This document shows, piece by piece, positions 25,901 to 37,405 of a DNA stretch of 64,000 nt. This DNA comes from Aphidius gifuensis. Its lineage: Eukaryota; Arthropoda; Insecta; Hymenoptera; Braconidae. The notes under the pieces are model-generated. The model was not told the DNA's origin, ran no database searches, and saw nothing but the letters and a program-made list of their open reading frames with translations. Within the stretch, counting starts at the first letter, position 1. Every line of letters begins with the position of its first letter. Where the stretch lies: NCBI RefSeq assembly GCF_014905175.1, contig NC_057792.1:992001-1056000 (forward strand), written 5' to 3'. A program made the translations under genes and the position numbers.

Positions 25901-28900
25901 ATTTGCACAATCATTCTTGTCCTTGTTAACGAGCCATTATTGAGTCATAATCGGGGGGATTACCGATATTTAAAATCTGACGTTAATTTTAAAAATAAAA
26001 CAACATTGAAATTACATTAAAATTATTTATATAAAAAAGAAAGAATAACAAGTAAAAAAAATATATTTAAATTATGTTTAAAAATGAATATAAATGACAT
26101 TTTTAAAGTTTCATTTTCATATAAATGATTGTGTAAAAAATATATTCAAAATAAATATTCTAAAATTCAAAATGTAATTTAATTTTTAATTTAATTCAAA
26201 TATTTTTCAAATACAATTTAAATATAATTTAAATTTTCTTTTCAACACACTTTATATTTACTCAAAATATAATTTAAATAAATATTTTTTTTTGTCTTTG
26301 AATTAACTATAACTCCATCATTATTTTGACTTTTACATTGTCAATGAAATTAATTATTTTAATCAGTAAAAATACACAAGTATTGTATTATTTTTTAACA
26401 CGTTCGAAGAATACTTGACAGCCAAATTGTTAAAGAAAAAAAAAATGAATAATTAATGTTATTCAAATAGAATAACAAAATTTAAAACTAGTGATATAAA
26501 TTTCTTCTTTTTTTTTTGTTTGACATTTGGGGTAAATACTTCCTAGCATAGAATGAGTGAAGGAGTATGTGTACCTTCTCCTCGTTCTATGCTAGGAAGT
26601 ATTTTGTCCCAACGTCATTCATAATGCTATTGAGTTATTTTTATTTGTTGTGATTATTGAACCAATTCACACAAAGTTTTGTAATTTTGAATAAACCAAG
26701 AAGAAGATGAAACTTTTCTTATGACGGGTTTCGAACCTCATCGCACGCAGTTAATGACCTAGATCACTTAGCCCGCTCAGCCACAAACTCAGTTCATATC
26801 ATACAGACAAATTTCTATCAATATAAATTATTTCTTCAATAATATTAATTATACTTTATTATATAAAATTAAAAAATAAAAAAAACAAAAAACTCATAAT
26901 TCTTCATGAATATATATTTTATAATTAGAAAAAATACACAAGTATCGTATTATTTTTCAACGAATTTCAAATTAGTTTTATAATTTATTTTTGGTTTTGC
27001 AAAGAACAGGTACTTCCAGCATAGAACGAGTGATAACGTACCTCTCCTATTTATGGGAAGTATTTGAACTCCTCATTTCGAAAGTGATCAATTAATCTGA
27101 CAAATTAGGTAAATAGATTCAACCAGAAAAAACGTGTTTTTACGAAGGGTTTTGAACCCCAAATCAGAGAAGAGACGGTCAGAATTCTTAGCCCGCTCAG
27201 CCACAAGCTCAGTTCACATCACACTGGCAAATTTCCATAAATATAAATTATTTATTCAATAATATTAATTGTATTTTATCATAAACTTAAAAAATAAAAA
27301 ACAAAAAACTCATAATTCTTCATGAAAATATATTTTAATTAAAAAAAAAAAAAACATATATTTATTTTTTTGGCAATTGTGGAGGTGTATAATTACATCC
27401 TGCTAAATTAACACTGTCTGGACCAAATAAAATAAAATAAAATTATACTAATACAGGGAAAAAAAAAAAATAAAAATATGTTGGGGTCATGAGTCGAGGG
27501 CGAGTTTCCGGTCCACGTTTTCTTTAATAATATAACTAACGATGTCTCACGACCTCATTTAGTCGCAACAATTTTCCGGCTTATCAGTAATACACAGCAA
27601 TCTCTCCAATTTTTTAAAAAACTCTCATCAACGACATTTTTTTTATCCACATTTTTTAGTCTCAACTTTGTCGCGATAGTGTCATTCTCAAGACTCTTGA
27701 ATTTATAAACCATAAAAAAAAAAAAAAAAAACTCAACAACCAGAGAACAAAAAAAATATATAATAATGATAATATGAAGTGAAGATTAATTGCTACTTGT
27801 CAATATATAATTTTATACATGACATATACATTGTAGAACACGTCGATAGCCTCGATAGTATTTTTAAAATTATTTTTCAATATTATACTTAAAACTTTAT
27901 CAATCAAAAATTTATAAAAATAGACATTTAAATGAAAAATTGTGAAAAATATAAATTTATATACATGATGAAATTAAAGTGGGTCTTTGCCATCAGACAC
28001 AGTCGTACTTGAGACTAGACATTTTTTATTTTATTTTATTTACATTATTATTATTTATTTATTTAATTATTACGTCCCTCTCTTTTTCTCTTATATTCAT
28101 TTGCAATTAGCCAGTGTATGTTCTCAAAAATAAAATAATAATTCTCTTTGTTTTTAAATAGAAAATACCGAGTGACAAATTTAACATGAAAAAATATAAA
28201 AAAACCTACTCATAACTTAGGTCAAAGAAACTATAAAAATTTAAAAAAAAAAAACAATAAAACTAGAATAAATGTATGTAGAAATTAGTTGTTTATATTT
28301 TGATAAATTTATCGAGTTTTTTAGGTACTTCCGGTTGTTAAAATTACACCGACAATCAAACAGAATCATTTAAAAAATAAATTTTTTTTCTATTTAACTA
28401 CATGGTTGTTTAAAAATCGTAAAAAAAAATAGTAAAAAAGAATTGATGTATGATTAAAAAATAATGATAGTTAAATGTTGCAAAATTTGTATTTTTATAA
28501 TGATGTTGTGATGATACTTGAGAATTTATTATGAGTGGGCACCGCGGAATTTGGCATATCTATTTTTGATCACATACCAATGTGATAAAATTTCTATAAT
28601 CAGAACTTGATGATTCCGCGTATTGCTATTTAAGTTTATATATTAAATAAATATATATATATCGTTCTAAAATTATCTGACGATTGCACAAAAAAATGAG
28701 GAAAAGAATTAAAATTAAAAATTTATATATAACATCATCCCACTTGTTTCATTCCAAAAGATACGAATCATTCTGCTAAATTTTCATAAATAAAATGAAA
28801 AAAATCTCGACGTTTTTTAAATAATCATTGAAATTCCATGCATTTTATTGACCTATACAAATTTATTTATACAATTTAAACATTTTTTCATAATTTAAAC

Positions 28901-29772
28901 ATTAATAGTTTTTTATATTATTTAATAAACATAAAAATAAATAAAAATTTACCTTTTTTTTTGTTTCAGATATTAAGAAAAACATAAAACGACAAAAACG
29001 TGATATTTTTTATGACACAGATGAAATTCATGAATTATATTTACCACTAAATATAAAAAATGATGATGCAGAAGTTGAACATGCAAATATGCGTTTTTTA
29101 CTTGATACAAATATAAAAAATAACGATGTAAAAATAATAATAAATAGTATTGAAAATGATAAATTAAATGAAGTGGTAATTGATGAAATATTATCAAATT
29201 TTACTGGACCAAGATGGATTGAATTTGACATAACAAGTATCGTTAAATTATGGCATGATAATACAACAATAAATAATGGCCTAGAAATAATAATATCAAA
29301 TAATAATATAAATAATGAAAATATAATAAATAATGCATATTTAAATGTATTTACTGTTAATGAATATAATATTAATAATAAGCGTAAACGTAGATCACCA
29401 GGTGATAAATTTATGTCACATAATCATCGTTCACGTAAAAGTGAATGTCATGGTAATAATAAAAAATGTTGTCGTCATGAAATGACTGTTATATTTAAAG
29501 ATTTAAAAGGTTTTGAATTTATTGTACAACCAAAGAGTTTTGATGCTGGTTATTGCAAAGGTAGATGTCCACCAAGATATAATCCAGCTCATCATCATGC
29601 TGTATTACAAAGTTTAATATGGAAAGATAATCGTGGCAAAGTACCAAGGCCATGTTGTGCACCAAATAAATTAACTGAACTTGAAATATTATTTATTGAT
29701 GATAATGATTCAACTAAACTTAAAATATCTAGTTGGAAAAATATGAAAGTACTTGAGTGTGCTTGTTCTTAA
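22943..29772 (+). CDS. mav: TGF-beta superfamily ligand, probably maverick
   Basis: A secreted dimeric growth-factor precursor of 433 residues. Exons: 22943-23323, 25373-25490, 28970-29772 (frame closed; an in-frame stop at 22907 fixes the ATG). The N-terminus has about 43 polar residues, then a hydrophobic segment (44-64), so targeting is by an internal signal or signal-anchor. The propeptide includes HTFIATG and a possible early furin site RQKR. The main furin site RKRR is followed by SPGD. The mature domain of about 128 residues has the nine-cysteine pattern: CHGNNKKCC, a GYCKGRCPPRYNPAHH core, RPCCAPNKL, and terminal LECACS. The nine cysteines and the ECACS end recall maverick; activin-type or myoglianin are less likely alternatives. 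AT pressure has produced Asn/Ile runs in the propeptide. AATAAA is at 29781-29786. Intron 2 contains two family A repeats. Confidence 0.85.
23324..25372 (+). other. Intron 1 of the maverick-like gene
   Basis: A 2-kb AT-rich intron with homopolymer runs. A slightly GC-richer part near 23660-23960 could be regulatory. No repeat copy or coding exon was recognised. Confidence 0.6.
26365..26920 (+). repeat. Family A interspersed repeat, copy 1 (in maverick-like intron 2)
   Basis: One of seven copies at 26-40 kb. It contains the family hairpin at 26529-26610, arms around TACTTCCTAGCATAGAA and its complement. Read on the minus strand, it also has tRNA-like promoter boxes: B box GGTTCGAAACC (26737-26727) and A box TGGCTGAGCGGG (26783-26772). 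Both match Pol III consensus and lie in the right order and spacing. Copy 2 follows directly. Confidence 0.75.
26925..27350 (+). repeat. Family A repeat, copy 2, in tandem with copy 1
   Basis: Starts with the same ACACAAGTAT leader as copy 1. It carries a degenerate hairpin at about 27008-27070 and, on the minus strand, a B box at 27158-27148 and a perfect A box at 27203-27192. The hairpin arms have lost much pairing, suggesting an older copy. Confidence 0.65.
28543..28620. repeat. Nested inverted repeat in maverick-like intron 2
   Basis: Perfect 8-bp arms CGCGGAAT (28543-28550) and ATTCCGCG (28613-28620) enclose perfect 7-bp arms ATCACAT (28569-28575) and ATGTGAT (28580-28586). The sequences between do not pair well, so a canonical miRNA precursor is doubtful. 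Confidence 0.45.
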
Positions 29773-29780
29773 AATTGTTA

Positions 29781-29786
29781 AATAAA
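29781..29786 (+). terminator. Poly(A) signal of the maverick-like gene
   Basis: AATAAA eight bases after the stop codon; the 3' UTR would be very short. The family A repeat copy 3 begins about 200 bases further on. Confidence 0.4.
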
Positions 29787-29984
29787 ATTTTATATAAAAA
29801 AAAAAATACACAAAAAACTTGAACGAAATTATTTAAAAAAAAAACAATGTTTGATTATTATTATTTAAAATATTTATTTGACTAAATATCAGTGTAAAAA
29901 AAATATCCTAATAAATTAAATAAAATAATTGATAATTAAAAATATTGAAAAAAAATAATTAATTGTTAAATACAATATTTATTT

Positions 29985-30805
29985 ATTTATTATAATTTTT
30001 TAGACAATTTGTAATAGTTTTAAGATCATTATGTTTATATGTATTATTTTTTAACACGTTTGAAGAATACTTGTCGGCGAAATTGTTATTAAAATTATGG
30101 AAAAAAAGGATGATTCTTTATATTAAAATATATAGAGATTAAAAAAGATATATAAATTTAAATTAGTGTTATAATTTTCTTCTGGTTTTTTGCAAAAAGT
30201 ACCTGACATTTGAGGCAAATATTTCATAGCATAGAACAAGTGAGGGGATATGACCCTCCCCTCGTTTTATGCAACGAAGCATTTGCCTCTAAGTCTCGAT
30301 TTAAGAATTTTGTTCAAGTCTGTCAGTGCCTTATCTAATTGTTGCCTGTTGAAATTTGCGATGGCCAACTACATTGGGTTACAGTTTCGAACTCACGCTT
30401 CTTCAATCAGAGTAAACATAAGATTTAGCCCGCTCAGCCACAAGCTCAGTTGACATCTCAATAACGAATTTTCATCCATATAAATTTTGTTTCAACATAA
30501 TAAATCCATCATCCGTTAATATTCATTGTATTTTATTATGAATGAAAAAAACATCAATATAAGAAAATAATCATCAAAATGCATCGATGACCATTATGTT
30601 TATATTTTACTATTGTTGTAATACTTTTACTATACAATTTTAATTAAAAAAAAAAAAAAACTACATTGCTTTTTCAATGAAATTATTTACTAGGATATTT
30701 TTACCATGATATTTAGTCAAAACATTATTCAAAATGCTAATTAAATAGTTATACTAATTATTATTCAATTTATTTAACCAAAGAATTTAGACAATTTTTT
30801 TTTTC
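29985..30805 (+). repeat. Family A repeat, copy 3 (full length)
   Basis: About 820 bp, matching copy 5 along its whole length in opposite orientation. Both ends carry TTTAGACAATTT as a direct repeat. The hairpin is at 30211-30289 with arms GAGGCAAATA/TTTGCCTC at its base. Minus-strand A box at 30440-30429 is perfect; the B box is weaker (GAGTTCGAAACT). It defines the family's extent together with copy 5. Confidence 0.75.
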
Positions 30806-31449
30806 TTTATTAAATAATAAACAATCACTTCATTTGGTCTTGAGTTTTTTTTTTTTTTTTATCTGCCTCTATTTGACTGTGATATAATTATTTTATATTT
30901 TTATCTCGATGCTATGAAGCAATTGTAAAACTAATTCCAAATATTTTGTAATTTTATTTTACATTCATTTTTTTTTTTCATATGGTTTTTTTTTTTTTAT
31001 ATAATAAACATTAGTGGTAATGTAGATTTAATACGATTGTTTTTGTGTCCAATTCCAATATAAAATTATGATAGATAAATAAATAAAAAATACAAAGTAC
31101 ATAGTTGATAAATTAAATATTGCGCAGGATTATAATGTAGCGCATGTTTTATAACATAATTAATTACAATAATAATAAATAAATAAATAATCATTATAAC
31201 GATGATAATATAATAGAATTAAATAAGTGTGTTGATTTATTATTTTTTCTAAATTTAAATTCGCTTATAATGTACACTAATCTTACCGAAAAAAATAGGC
31301 TTAAGTAAAATTTTAGATAATTATTATTAATACGTTAAATTATTAATTGAAATTTTTATCAAGAGTATGTAAAATAATTATAAAATATAATAATACATTT
31401 AACAAAAAATAAACATATCATGTAGAATGGTTCAAATGACTATTTAATT
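30806..31449. other. AT-rich spacer before the small-peptide duplication
   Basis: Homopolymer-rich intergenic sequence between repeat copy 3 and the duplicated unit. Nothing coding or repetitive was recognised. Confidence 0.55.
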
Positions 31450-31740
31450 TAATTTTAAGGACATGATTTTTCAACTATAATTTCTATTTATTAAGAATAA
31501 TATTATTTATCAAAAAATTAATTTTTTATTTTAACAAAATATCAATTTTTTATTGAAAAAACTTTTTAAATATTCAAAGGTTTTTTTTTATTTTGCAATG
31601 CTGTTTTATGGAAATATGTAATCGCAATAAAGAAAAAATAAATAAAATTATTTTGTCCTTGAGATTTATTTATCAAAAGTATTTTTAATTATTTGTTTTT
31701 TGTCTAGTTATTATTACTGTTGATAAGCAGGTTGATAGTC

Positions 31741-31746
31741 TATATA
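31741..31746 (+). promoter_or_regulatory. TATA box of small secreted peptide gene 1
   Basis: TATATA followed by a block ACCTCGTTTTGTTGAATGCT that is identical upstream of the paralogue. The conservation of this block in both copies supports a shared core promoter. Confidence 0.55.
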
Positions 31747-31875
31747 CTACCTCGTTTTGTTGAATGCTAAGCCAGCAATACAACGACTGCTACACAAAGT
31801 TACAGCAGGAAAAAATTATAAATTATACAGAAAATAAAATTATTAAATTAATTTGATAATAAAAAAACAAAAAAC

Positions 31876-32549
31876 ATGAATCACTTGTTTCGTTTGATTG
31901 CACTGATTTTGTGTTCATTTTTAATTATCAATGTTTGTGGTAAGTAATTTTTAAAATTAATTTTAATTTCCATTTTTTCATTATAATTATTAATTCAATT
32001 TTTATTTTATTTTTAATTTAAAAATATTATTTGATATTAGTGTTTAATTAGAATTATTGAATTTTAATTTTCAGGTGAAATTTGTCCAGCAGAAAATTGT
32101 CTAACACCTGATAAATGTGAAGAATTAATAAAAGGTGATACAACTTGTCCCACACAAGGTGAATCATGCTGTTCAGTAGGTAAAAATTAATTTTATTTGA
32201 ATATAAATTCTTCATAAACTATCCTTTACTAATTACTAGTATTTATAATATTTTATTTCATTTATATTACTTTTTTCATCTAACAAAAAAAAAAAAAAAA
32301 AACAATATAAATATTCAACAGTGTGTAAAATAAATAATCTTAAAATTGTTTATTGTCAATATTAAGATTATCATAATGTACGACACATAATTTAAAAAAC
32401 AATTTTTTTTTTTTTTAGTTAAATCTGAATTTAGAACACATTGCCGTCACCACGGTGGTGAATGTATGGATAGCTGTGCTAAGACACTTATTCGTGAAAA
32501 CGCAATTGACTGTGCAGAAAATCAACATTGTTGTGTACTTGTAAAATAA
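31876..32549 (+). CDS. Small secreted 12-cysteine peptide, paralogue 1
   Basis: A 99-residue precursor of unknown function. Exons: 31876-31939, 32075-32179, 32419-32549, all introns phase 1. Exon 1 encodes a signal peptide (MNHLFRLIALILCSFLIINV). Exons 2 and 3 each encode one six-cysteine module. Spacings are C-x4-C-x5-C-x9-C-x6-CC and C-x6-C-x3-C-x11-C-x5-CC. The pattern resembles beta-defensin-type folds and the two-domain tick carboxypeptidase inhibitor arrangement, so antimicrobial, protease-inhibitor or venom roles are all possible. None is demonstrated. The next gene copy at 35666 shares the signal exon almost exactly. Repeat copy 4 starts within about 20 bases of the stop, so the 3' UTR runs into it. 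Confidence 0.85.
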
Positions 32550-32565
32550 TTGTTAACTTGATAGT

Positions 32566-32945
32566 TTTAAAAATAAAAATAAAAGTTAATATAGCTTAAA
32601 ATTAGTGTTACAAGCCTCTTTTTTTTTTTGCAAAAAATTTTTAGCGTTTGGAGCAAATACTTCCTAGCATAGAATAAGTGAGGGAGTATGTACCCTCCCC
32701 TCGTTCTATGCACGAAGTATTTGCCCCAACGTCTTGGGCTTCTAATAATTAATGATGAAAATATACCAAGTACAAGATGCCACAAGCTATTCAAAAGGGT
32801 TTTGAACCTAACTTCGACAGTATCGCTCGTCAACTTAGGTTACTTAGCCCGCTTAGCCACAAGCTCAGTTAACATCACAATAACAAATTTTAATCCATAT
32901 AAATTTTGTTTCAATAATAAATCCATCATTCCAATATTCATTGTA
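32566..32945 (+). repeat. Family A repeat, copy 4 (truncated)
   Basis: Hairpin at 32650-32727. Minus-strand B box GGTTCAAAACC at 32808-32798 and near-perfect A box at 32859-32848. The copy stops at a 42-bp block shared with the 47-kb insertion, so it appears cut by another element. Confidence 0.7.
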
Positions 32946-32990
32946 TTTTATTCCTTATATAAAAAGGACAAGCATCATCGGTCTTCCGGA
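32946..32990 (+). mobile_element. Shared terminal block, inverted match to 47197-47240
   Basis: About 36 of 42 bases match the reverse complement of 47197-47240, including GTCTTCCGGAC. In both places it forms the junction with another repeat. It is likely the end of an unidentified mobile element. Confidence 0.45.
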
Positions 32991-33000
32991 CGAAAAAAAA

Positions 33001-33815
33001 AAAAAAAATTTGTCTCAATTCTTTGGTCAATTAAATTGAATAATAATTAATATAACTATTTTATTAGCATTTTGAATAATGTTTTGATTAAATATCATGG
33101 TAAAAACATCCTAGTAAATAATTTCATCAAAAAAAGCAATGTAATTTTTTTTTTTAAATTAAAATTATAAAGTAAAAGTATAGTACAAGAATAGTAAAAT
33201 ATAAATATAATGATCATCAATACATTTTGATGATTATTTTCGTATTTTAATGTTTTTTTTATTTATAATAAAAAACAATGAATATAATTGATGGATTTAT
33301 TAGTGAAACAAAATTTATATGGATGAAAATTTTGTCATCGATATGTTAACTGAGCTTGTGGCTGAGCGAGCTTAATCCCTTTCCACCATCTATCGGTAAG
33401 GTGTAAGTTCGAAACCCGATGTATGTTCCGTTTGGTTGTCTTATAGTTAATTAGAAAAAAACTTACGGTAGGTAATTCAAAGACGGCCAAGACATTTAAG
33501 GCAAATATTTCCTTGCATAAAACGAGGGGAGGGTACATACCCCCTCACTCGTTCTATGCTACGAAATATTTGCCTTAAATGTCGGATACCTTTTGCAAAA
33601 AAGCAGAAGAAAATTATAACACTTATTTAAATTAATATATATTTTTTAATCGCTATATATTTTAATATAAATAATCATCCTTTTTTTTCATAATTTTAAT
33701 AACAATTTTGCTGTCAAGTATTCTCCAAACGTGTTAAAAAATAATACAAATAAACATAATGATCCTAAAACTATTACAAATTATCTAAAAAATTATAATA
33801 AATGTGCTCGCATAA
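33001..33815 (-). repeat. Family A repeat, copy 5 (full length, inverted)
   Basis: Opposite orientation to the other copies, so its Pol III-like boxes read on the plus strand: A box TGGCTGAGCGAG at 33359-33370 and B box AGTTCGAAACC at 33406-33416. Hairpin at 33497-33577. With copy 4 it forms an inverted pair between the duplicated peptide genes. Confidence 0.75.
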
Positions 33816-35179
33816 ATAAAAAAGACATCAACAGAAATAAAACTTTGGATAATTATCATAAATATTTATAATTATAAATTATAAATTTTCAATCCTAATT
33901 TTATTTGTACCATTTATAAATTTTTTTGTTTATTTAAAAAAAAATTAATGATTTAGAAAATAATAATGACAATAATTAATATTTTTTTTCATATGTAATA
34001 TTTTAGTTTTTATAAATTATTAAATTTTATATTTATCAACAGTGAAATACAACAAGTTATAATGTTGTATCAGCAGATGGCATGACTAAATAATCCAGGT
34101 GATTATTTTTTAAACAATGATAATACAAAAATTGCTGGCAAGTTAGAAAATATTCAAGTTGATATTTAATTTATATAAATAAATAATAATTTACACACTC
34201 AATCGTAAAGTTATAATTAATTTTTAAATTTATATAATCTTAATAATTATATAAATCTAATTTTTGTTTTTCTTTTTGTAGTATTTTTTTTTTAGTAACA
34301 AACACTTGTTAAATTTTAACACACAGTAGAAAATACAAAAACAAAAAGTTAAATTTGACCCACATTATTCTAATTGCTATGTAATATACATTGACATAAT
34401 TTTTTTATCGACATTTCATAACTACCCACATGAAAACTCTCTCCAAAAACTTACCAATAATTATTTGAATAATTGTCGAAATTTATCATCAACTCAAATG
34501 AAAGTTAATAATTTTCTATTACAAAATTTATCAACAATAGAATTTCAATTCAGCTTGATTCCAAAACCACATGTTAAATATTTTTAATTCTGTTAAAATT
34601 TGATTTAAAAAATCATGAATCATCTCTAAATAGCTTTGAGAAAAACAAAAAATTATTTCCTTTATTTTATCAAAACATCTTGAAAAAACAAATAAATTTA
34701 TTTATATTTTTTTTTTAATTTTTCCATTGACCTTTTAAGCTAAAAAATGATTGTTTTTTTTTATCTTATTTATCAACTTAATGTTTAATAAAAATTCAGG
34801 TATTCAAAGAGTATAAAACAAGAAATTTTTTAAATATTTAATTAATCATAAATCTTGACAACAGGTTTTTCTTCGTTTATAAATACAGACAATATTAATT
34901 TACTCATCAGGAAAAATACAATGACAATTTTCCCCACAAAGAAATATTAAATAATAATTTCTTTATTATTTTTCCTTATACAATTAATGATTCATAATAA
35001 TATTTATCATTTATAAGTAAATTAATTTTTTTATCATTAATATTCTTTTATTTAAAAAATGTAAATAAACCAGTTGATAAAATTAATGAATATTACGTTG
35101 AAATAAAAATAAATAATATTATAATTTATAAAAAAAAACAAACACATTATTTCTATTTTTTTTTTTAAATAAATAAATA
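33816..35179. other. Spacer between the duplicated peptide genes
   Basis: AT-rich sequence with homopolymer runs. No third peptide copy or gene remnant was found by eye. Confidence 0.5.
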
Positions 35180-35531
35180 ATAAATTTTATTTATCTAAAT
35201 TAACTTTTTTATTTTAATAAAATCTTGAATATTTAAGGTTTTTTTTTTTCATTTTTTAATATTGTTTAATTAACCCAAATAATCACAATAAAAAATAAAT
35301 AAAAATAATTATTTTTCAATAAATTTGTCCTTATTTATTCATCAAAATAATTTTGAATTATTTATTTTTCGTCAATTTATTTTAACTGTTAATAATGTTT
35401 ATTGTATCTGAATAAAAAAACAAAAAATAATTATGTTTTGAGAGTGTCGTCAAGTGTGTTTGTTTGAGGTAATATCCACACTGATATAAAAAGGTAATTG
35501 TGTTGAGTGATAAGGCAGGTTGGAGATGGTC

Positions 35532-35539
35532 TATATAAT
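35532..35539 (+). promoter_or_regulatory. TATA box of small secreted peptide gene 2
   Basis: TATATAAT at the same place as in paralogue 1, followed by the same conserved block. About 130 bases upstream of the ATG in both genes. Confidence 0.55.
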
Positions 35540-35665
35540 ACCTCGTTTTGTTGAATGCTAAGCCAATAATACAACGACTGCCTCACAGAGTTACAGCAGG
35601 AAAAAATTATAAATTATACAGTCGATAAAATTATTAAATTAATTTGATAAAAATAATAAAAAAAT

Positions 35666-36423
35666 ATGAATCAATTGTTTAATTTGATTGCACTGATTTT
35701 GTGTTCATTTTTAATCATCAATGTTGCTGGTAAGTTTTATTTAAATATTTTTTAAAATTAATTTTATTTTCAATTTTATTTTTCAATTTTTGTTTATAAT
35801 TTTTAATTCATTTTTAATTTTTAAATAACAGATTGAATTATTTTTCAAACAATTATTAATATTACTGCTTAATTATAATTATTTATTTTAAATTTTCAGG
35901 GGATACTTGTTCAGCAAATAATTGTCAAAGAGCTTATAAATGTGATGGCTTCGTGAGAGATAATACTTGTCCAAGAAGAGGCGATACATGTTGTCAATTA
36001 GGTAAAAATTTTACTCGATTAAATTATTCTTAAACTGTTTATTACCTTCTACAATATTTATAATTTATTATTTCATTTATATTATTTTTTTATCAAAAAA
36101 AGAAAACAGTATAAATATTTAAATATGTTATCAATTTTTTGACTGATTCAGCACAAATATCATGTTGAAGTTTTTAGATAAAAAAAATTATATCGTCTTG
36201 CAAATATAACCGAACATATGTGTCAAATAAATAGTCTTAAAAAATTTTATTAGCAATATTAATGTTAATTTTTTTTTTCTTAGTTAAAGATGAATACAGG
36301 ACAAAGTGCGATCAATCACTGGGTGCTTGTACAAAATCAAATTGTCCACCATCGATTCGAGTTGCACGTGAAAAATCACTTGACTGTGCAGCAGATGAAA
36401 ATTGTTGTGTACTCGTAATTTAA
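35666..36423 (+). CDS. Small secreted 12-cysteine peptide, paralogue 2
   Basis: A 101-residue precursor with exons 35666-35729, 35900-36001, 36284-36423 and the same phase-1 introns as paralogue 1. The signal exon matches at 19 of 22 residues (MNQLFNLIALILCSFLIINV). The mature part is far more divergent although all twelve cysteines align. Module spacings are C-x4-C-x5-C-x8-C-x6-CC and C-x6-C-x4-C-x13-C-x5-CC. The peptide ends CCVLVI against CCVLVK in paralogue 1. A conserved signal with a diverged mature peptide is typical of host-defence or venom families; here it is inference from two sequences only. Function and target are unknown. Confidence 0.85.
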
Positions 36424-37166
36424 TTATTAATTTAATAATTATAAAAAAAAAAAAAAGAACGTTATTTTTATTTTTAAAATTTCAATATTAATTATTTTTT
36501 TGTACTTGTCACTCGATTATTAACTAAACAATTATAAAAAAAAGTTAAATCAATTTTTGTTTAAAAAATTTTATTATTAACAAATTGTTATATAATTTTT
36601 TTATTTCATTAAATTTAACTATGTCAAAACAATTTTATCGAAAAAAAAAATTGACTCAAAAGTCAAATTAAATATATTTCTTTGATTTTATTTATTTATC
36701 GACTCAAAAAAAAAATTCTCCGTCGATTCTTTCAATATTATTACAGTGTCATTAATTTACAACTACCAATAATTTTTTTTTCCATTAAATATTTAATTTT
36801 AAACACCTATACAAAATTTAAAAAATTAATTGAACAAAAATTATTATACAAATCCAATTTACCTGTCCAATTTATGATCCAAATTTCCATCAATAAAAAA
36901 AATCTTATTCCGATTAATTTACAATTATAAAAATAGAATAAATAAACAACATTGTTATACCCCATAAAAAAATCTAGTTAAGAAACAAAGCCACCATAAA
37001 ATCATCGAAATAAAAAAATAAATAGATAAATATAAAATTTCAAAAGAAGAAGAAGAATATAATAAGAGTAAATACATGTGCAATGTATATATCAAGATAC
37101 AGTCATGAACAATCTATCTAATGCACACGTATTTCATACAGATATATATAAAATAGTATATTTAAA

Positions 37167-37217
37167 CCTGGGGCAATGCAGGCACACGCAAGAAAGAGCC
37201 ATTTCGATTGCCCCAGG
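37167..37217. repeat. 11-bp inverted repeat with GGGGC core
   Basis: CCTGGGGCAAT (37167-37177) and ATTGCCCCAGG (37207-37217) are perfect inverted copies separated by 29 bases. The GC-rich arms are unlikely by chance in this region. Confidence 0.6.
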
Positions 37218-37405
37218 TAAAATGTGAATGATGCCGCGCTTGGAAGGATGCCGGGATTTTAACAAAATATATAGATGAAGAGTAGAAGAAGAAGAAGTAT
37301 TTTGTACATAGATAGATAGTAAAAAAAAAAATAAGCAAAAGGAAGTTTATATCCAAAAATGCCCAAAGGCAGGGACGTTGCATGGTCGTTGCTTCGGGTG
37401 TACAT

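Larger units (their letters stand above)
31450..32549 (+). repeat. Tandem duplication unit 1 (promoter plus gene)
   Basis: Aligns by eye with 35180-36423. Similarity is strongest from just before the TATA box through the 5' UTR and signal exon. The unit includes about 400 bp upstream, the 5' UTR, three exons and two introns. The copies are direct, about 3.7 kb apart, and separated by repeat copies 4 and 5. Confidence 0.7.
35180..36423 (+). repeat. Tandem duplication unit 2 (promoter plus gene)
   Basis: Direct copy of the unit at 31450-32549. Homology in the far upstream part is loose, but the stretch from TATA to the signal exon is close to identical. Introns have diverged more than the 5' UTR. 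Confidence 0.7.

Noticed and set aside
26727..26783. tRNA gene on the minus strand
   Set aside because: A and B boxes are good, but no acceptor stem pairing or anticodon loop can be drawn, and the same sequence recurs in seven repeat copies. It is a tRNA-like repeat module.
28543..28620. Intronic microRNA precursor
   Set aside because: Arms between the two perfect stems differ in length and do not pair; no known seed recognised.
32688..33050. Open frames through family A hairpins
   Set aside because: The same frames recur in other copies (starts like MYPPLVLC) because the hairpin itself is repeated; not genes.
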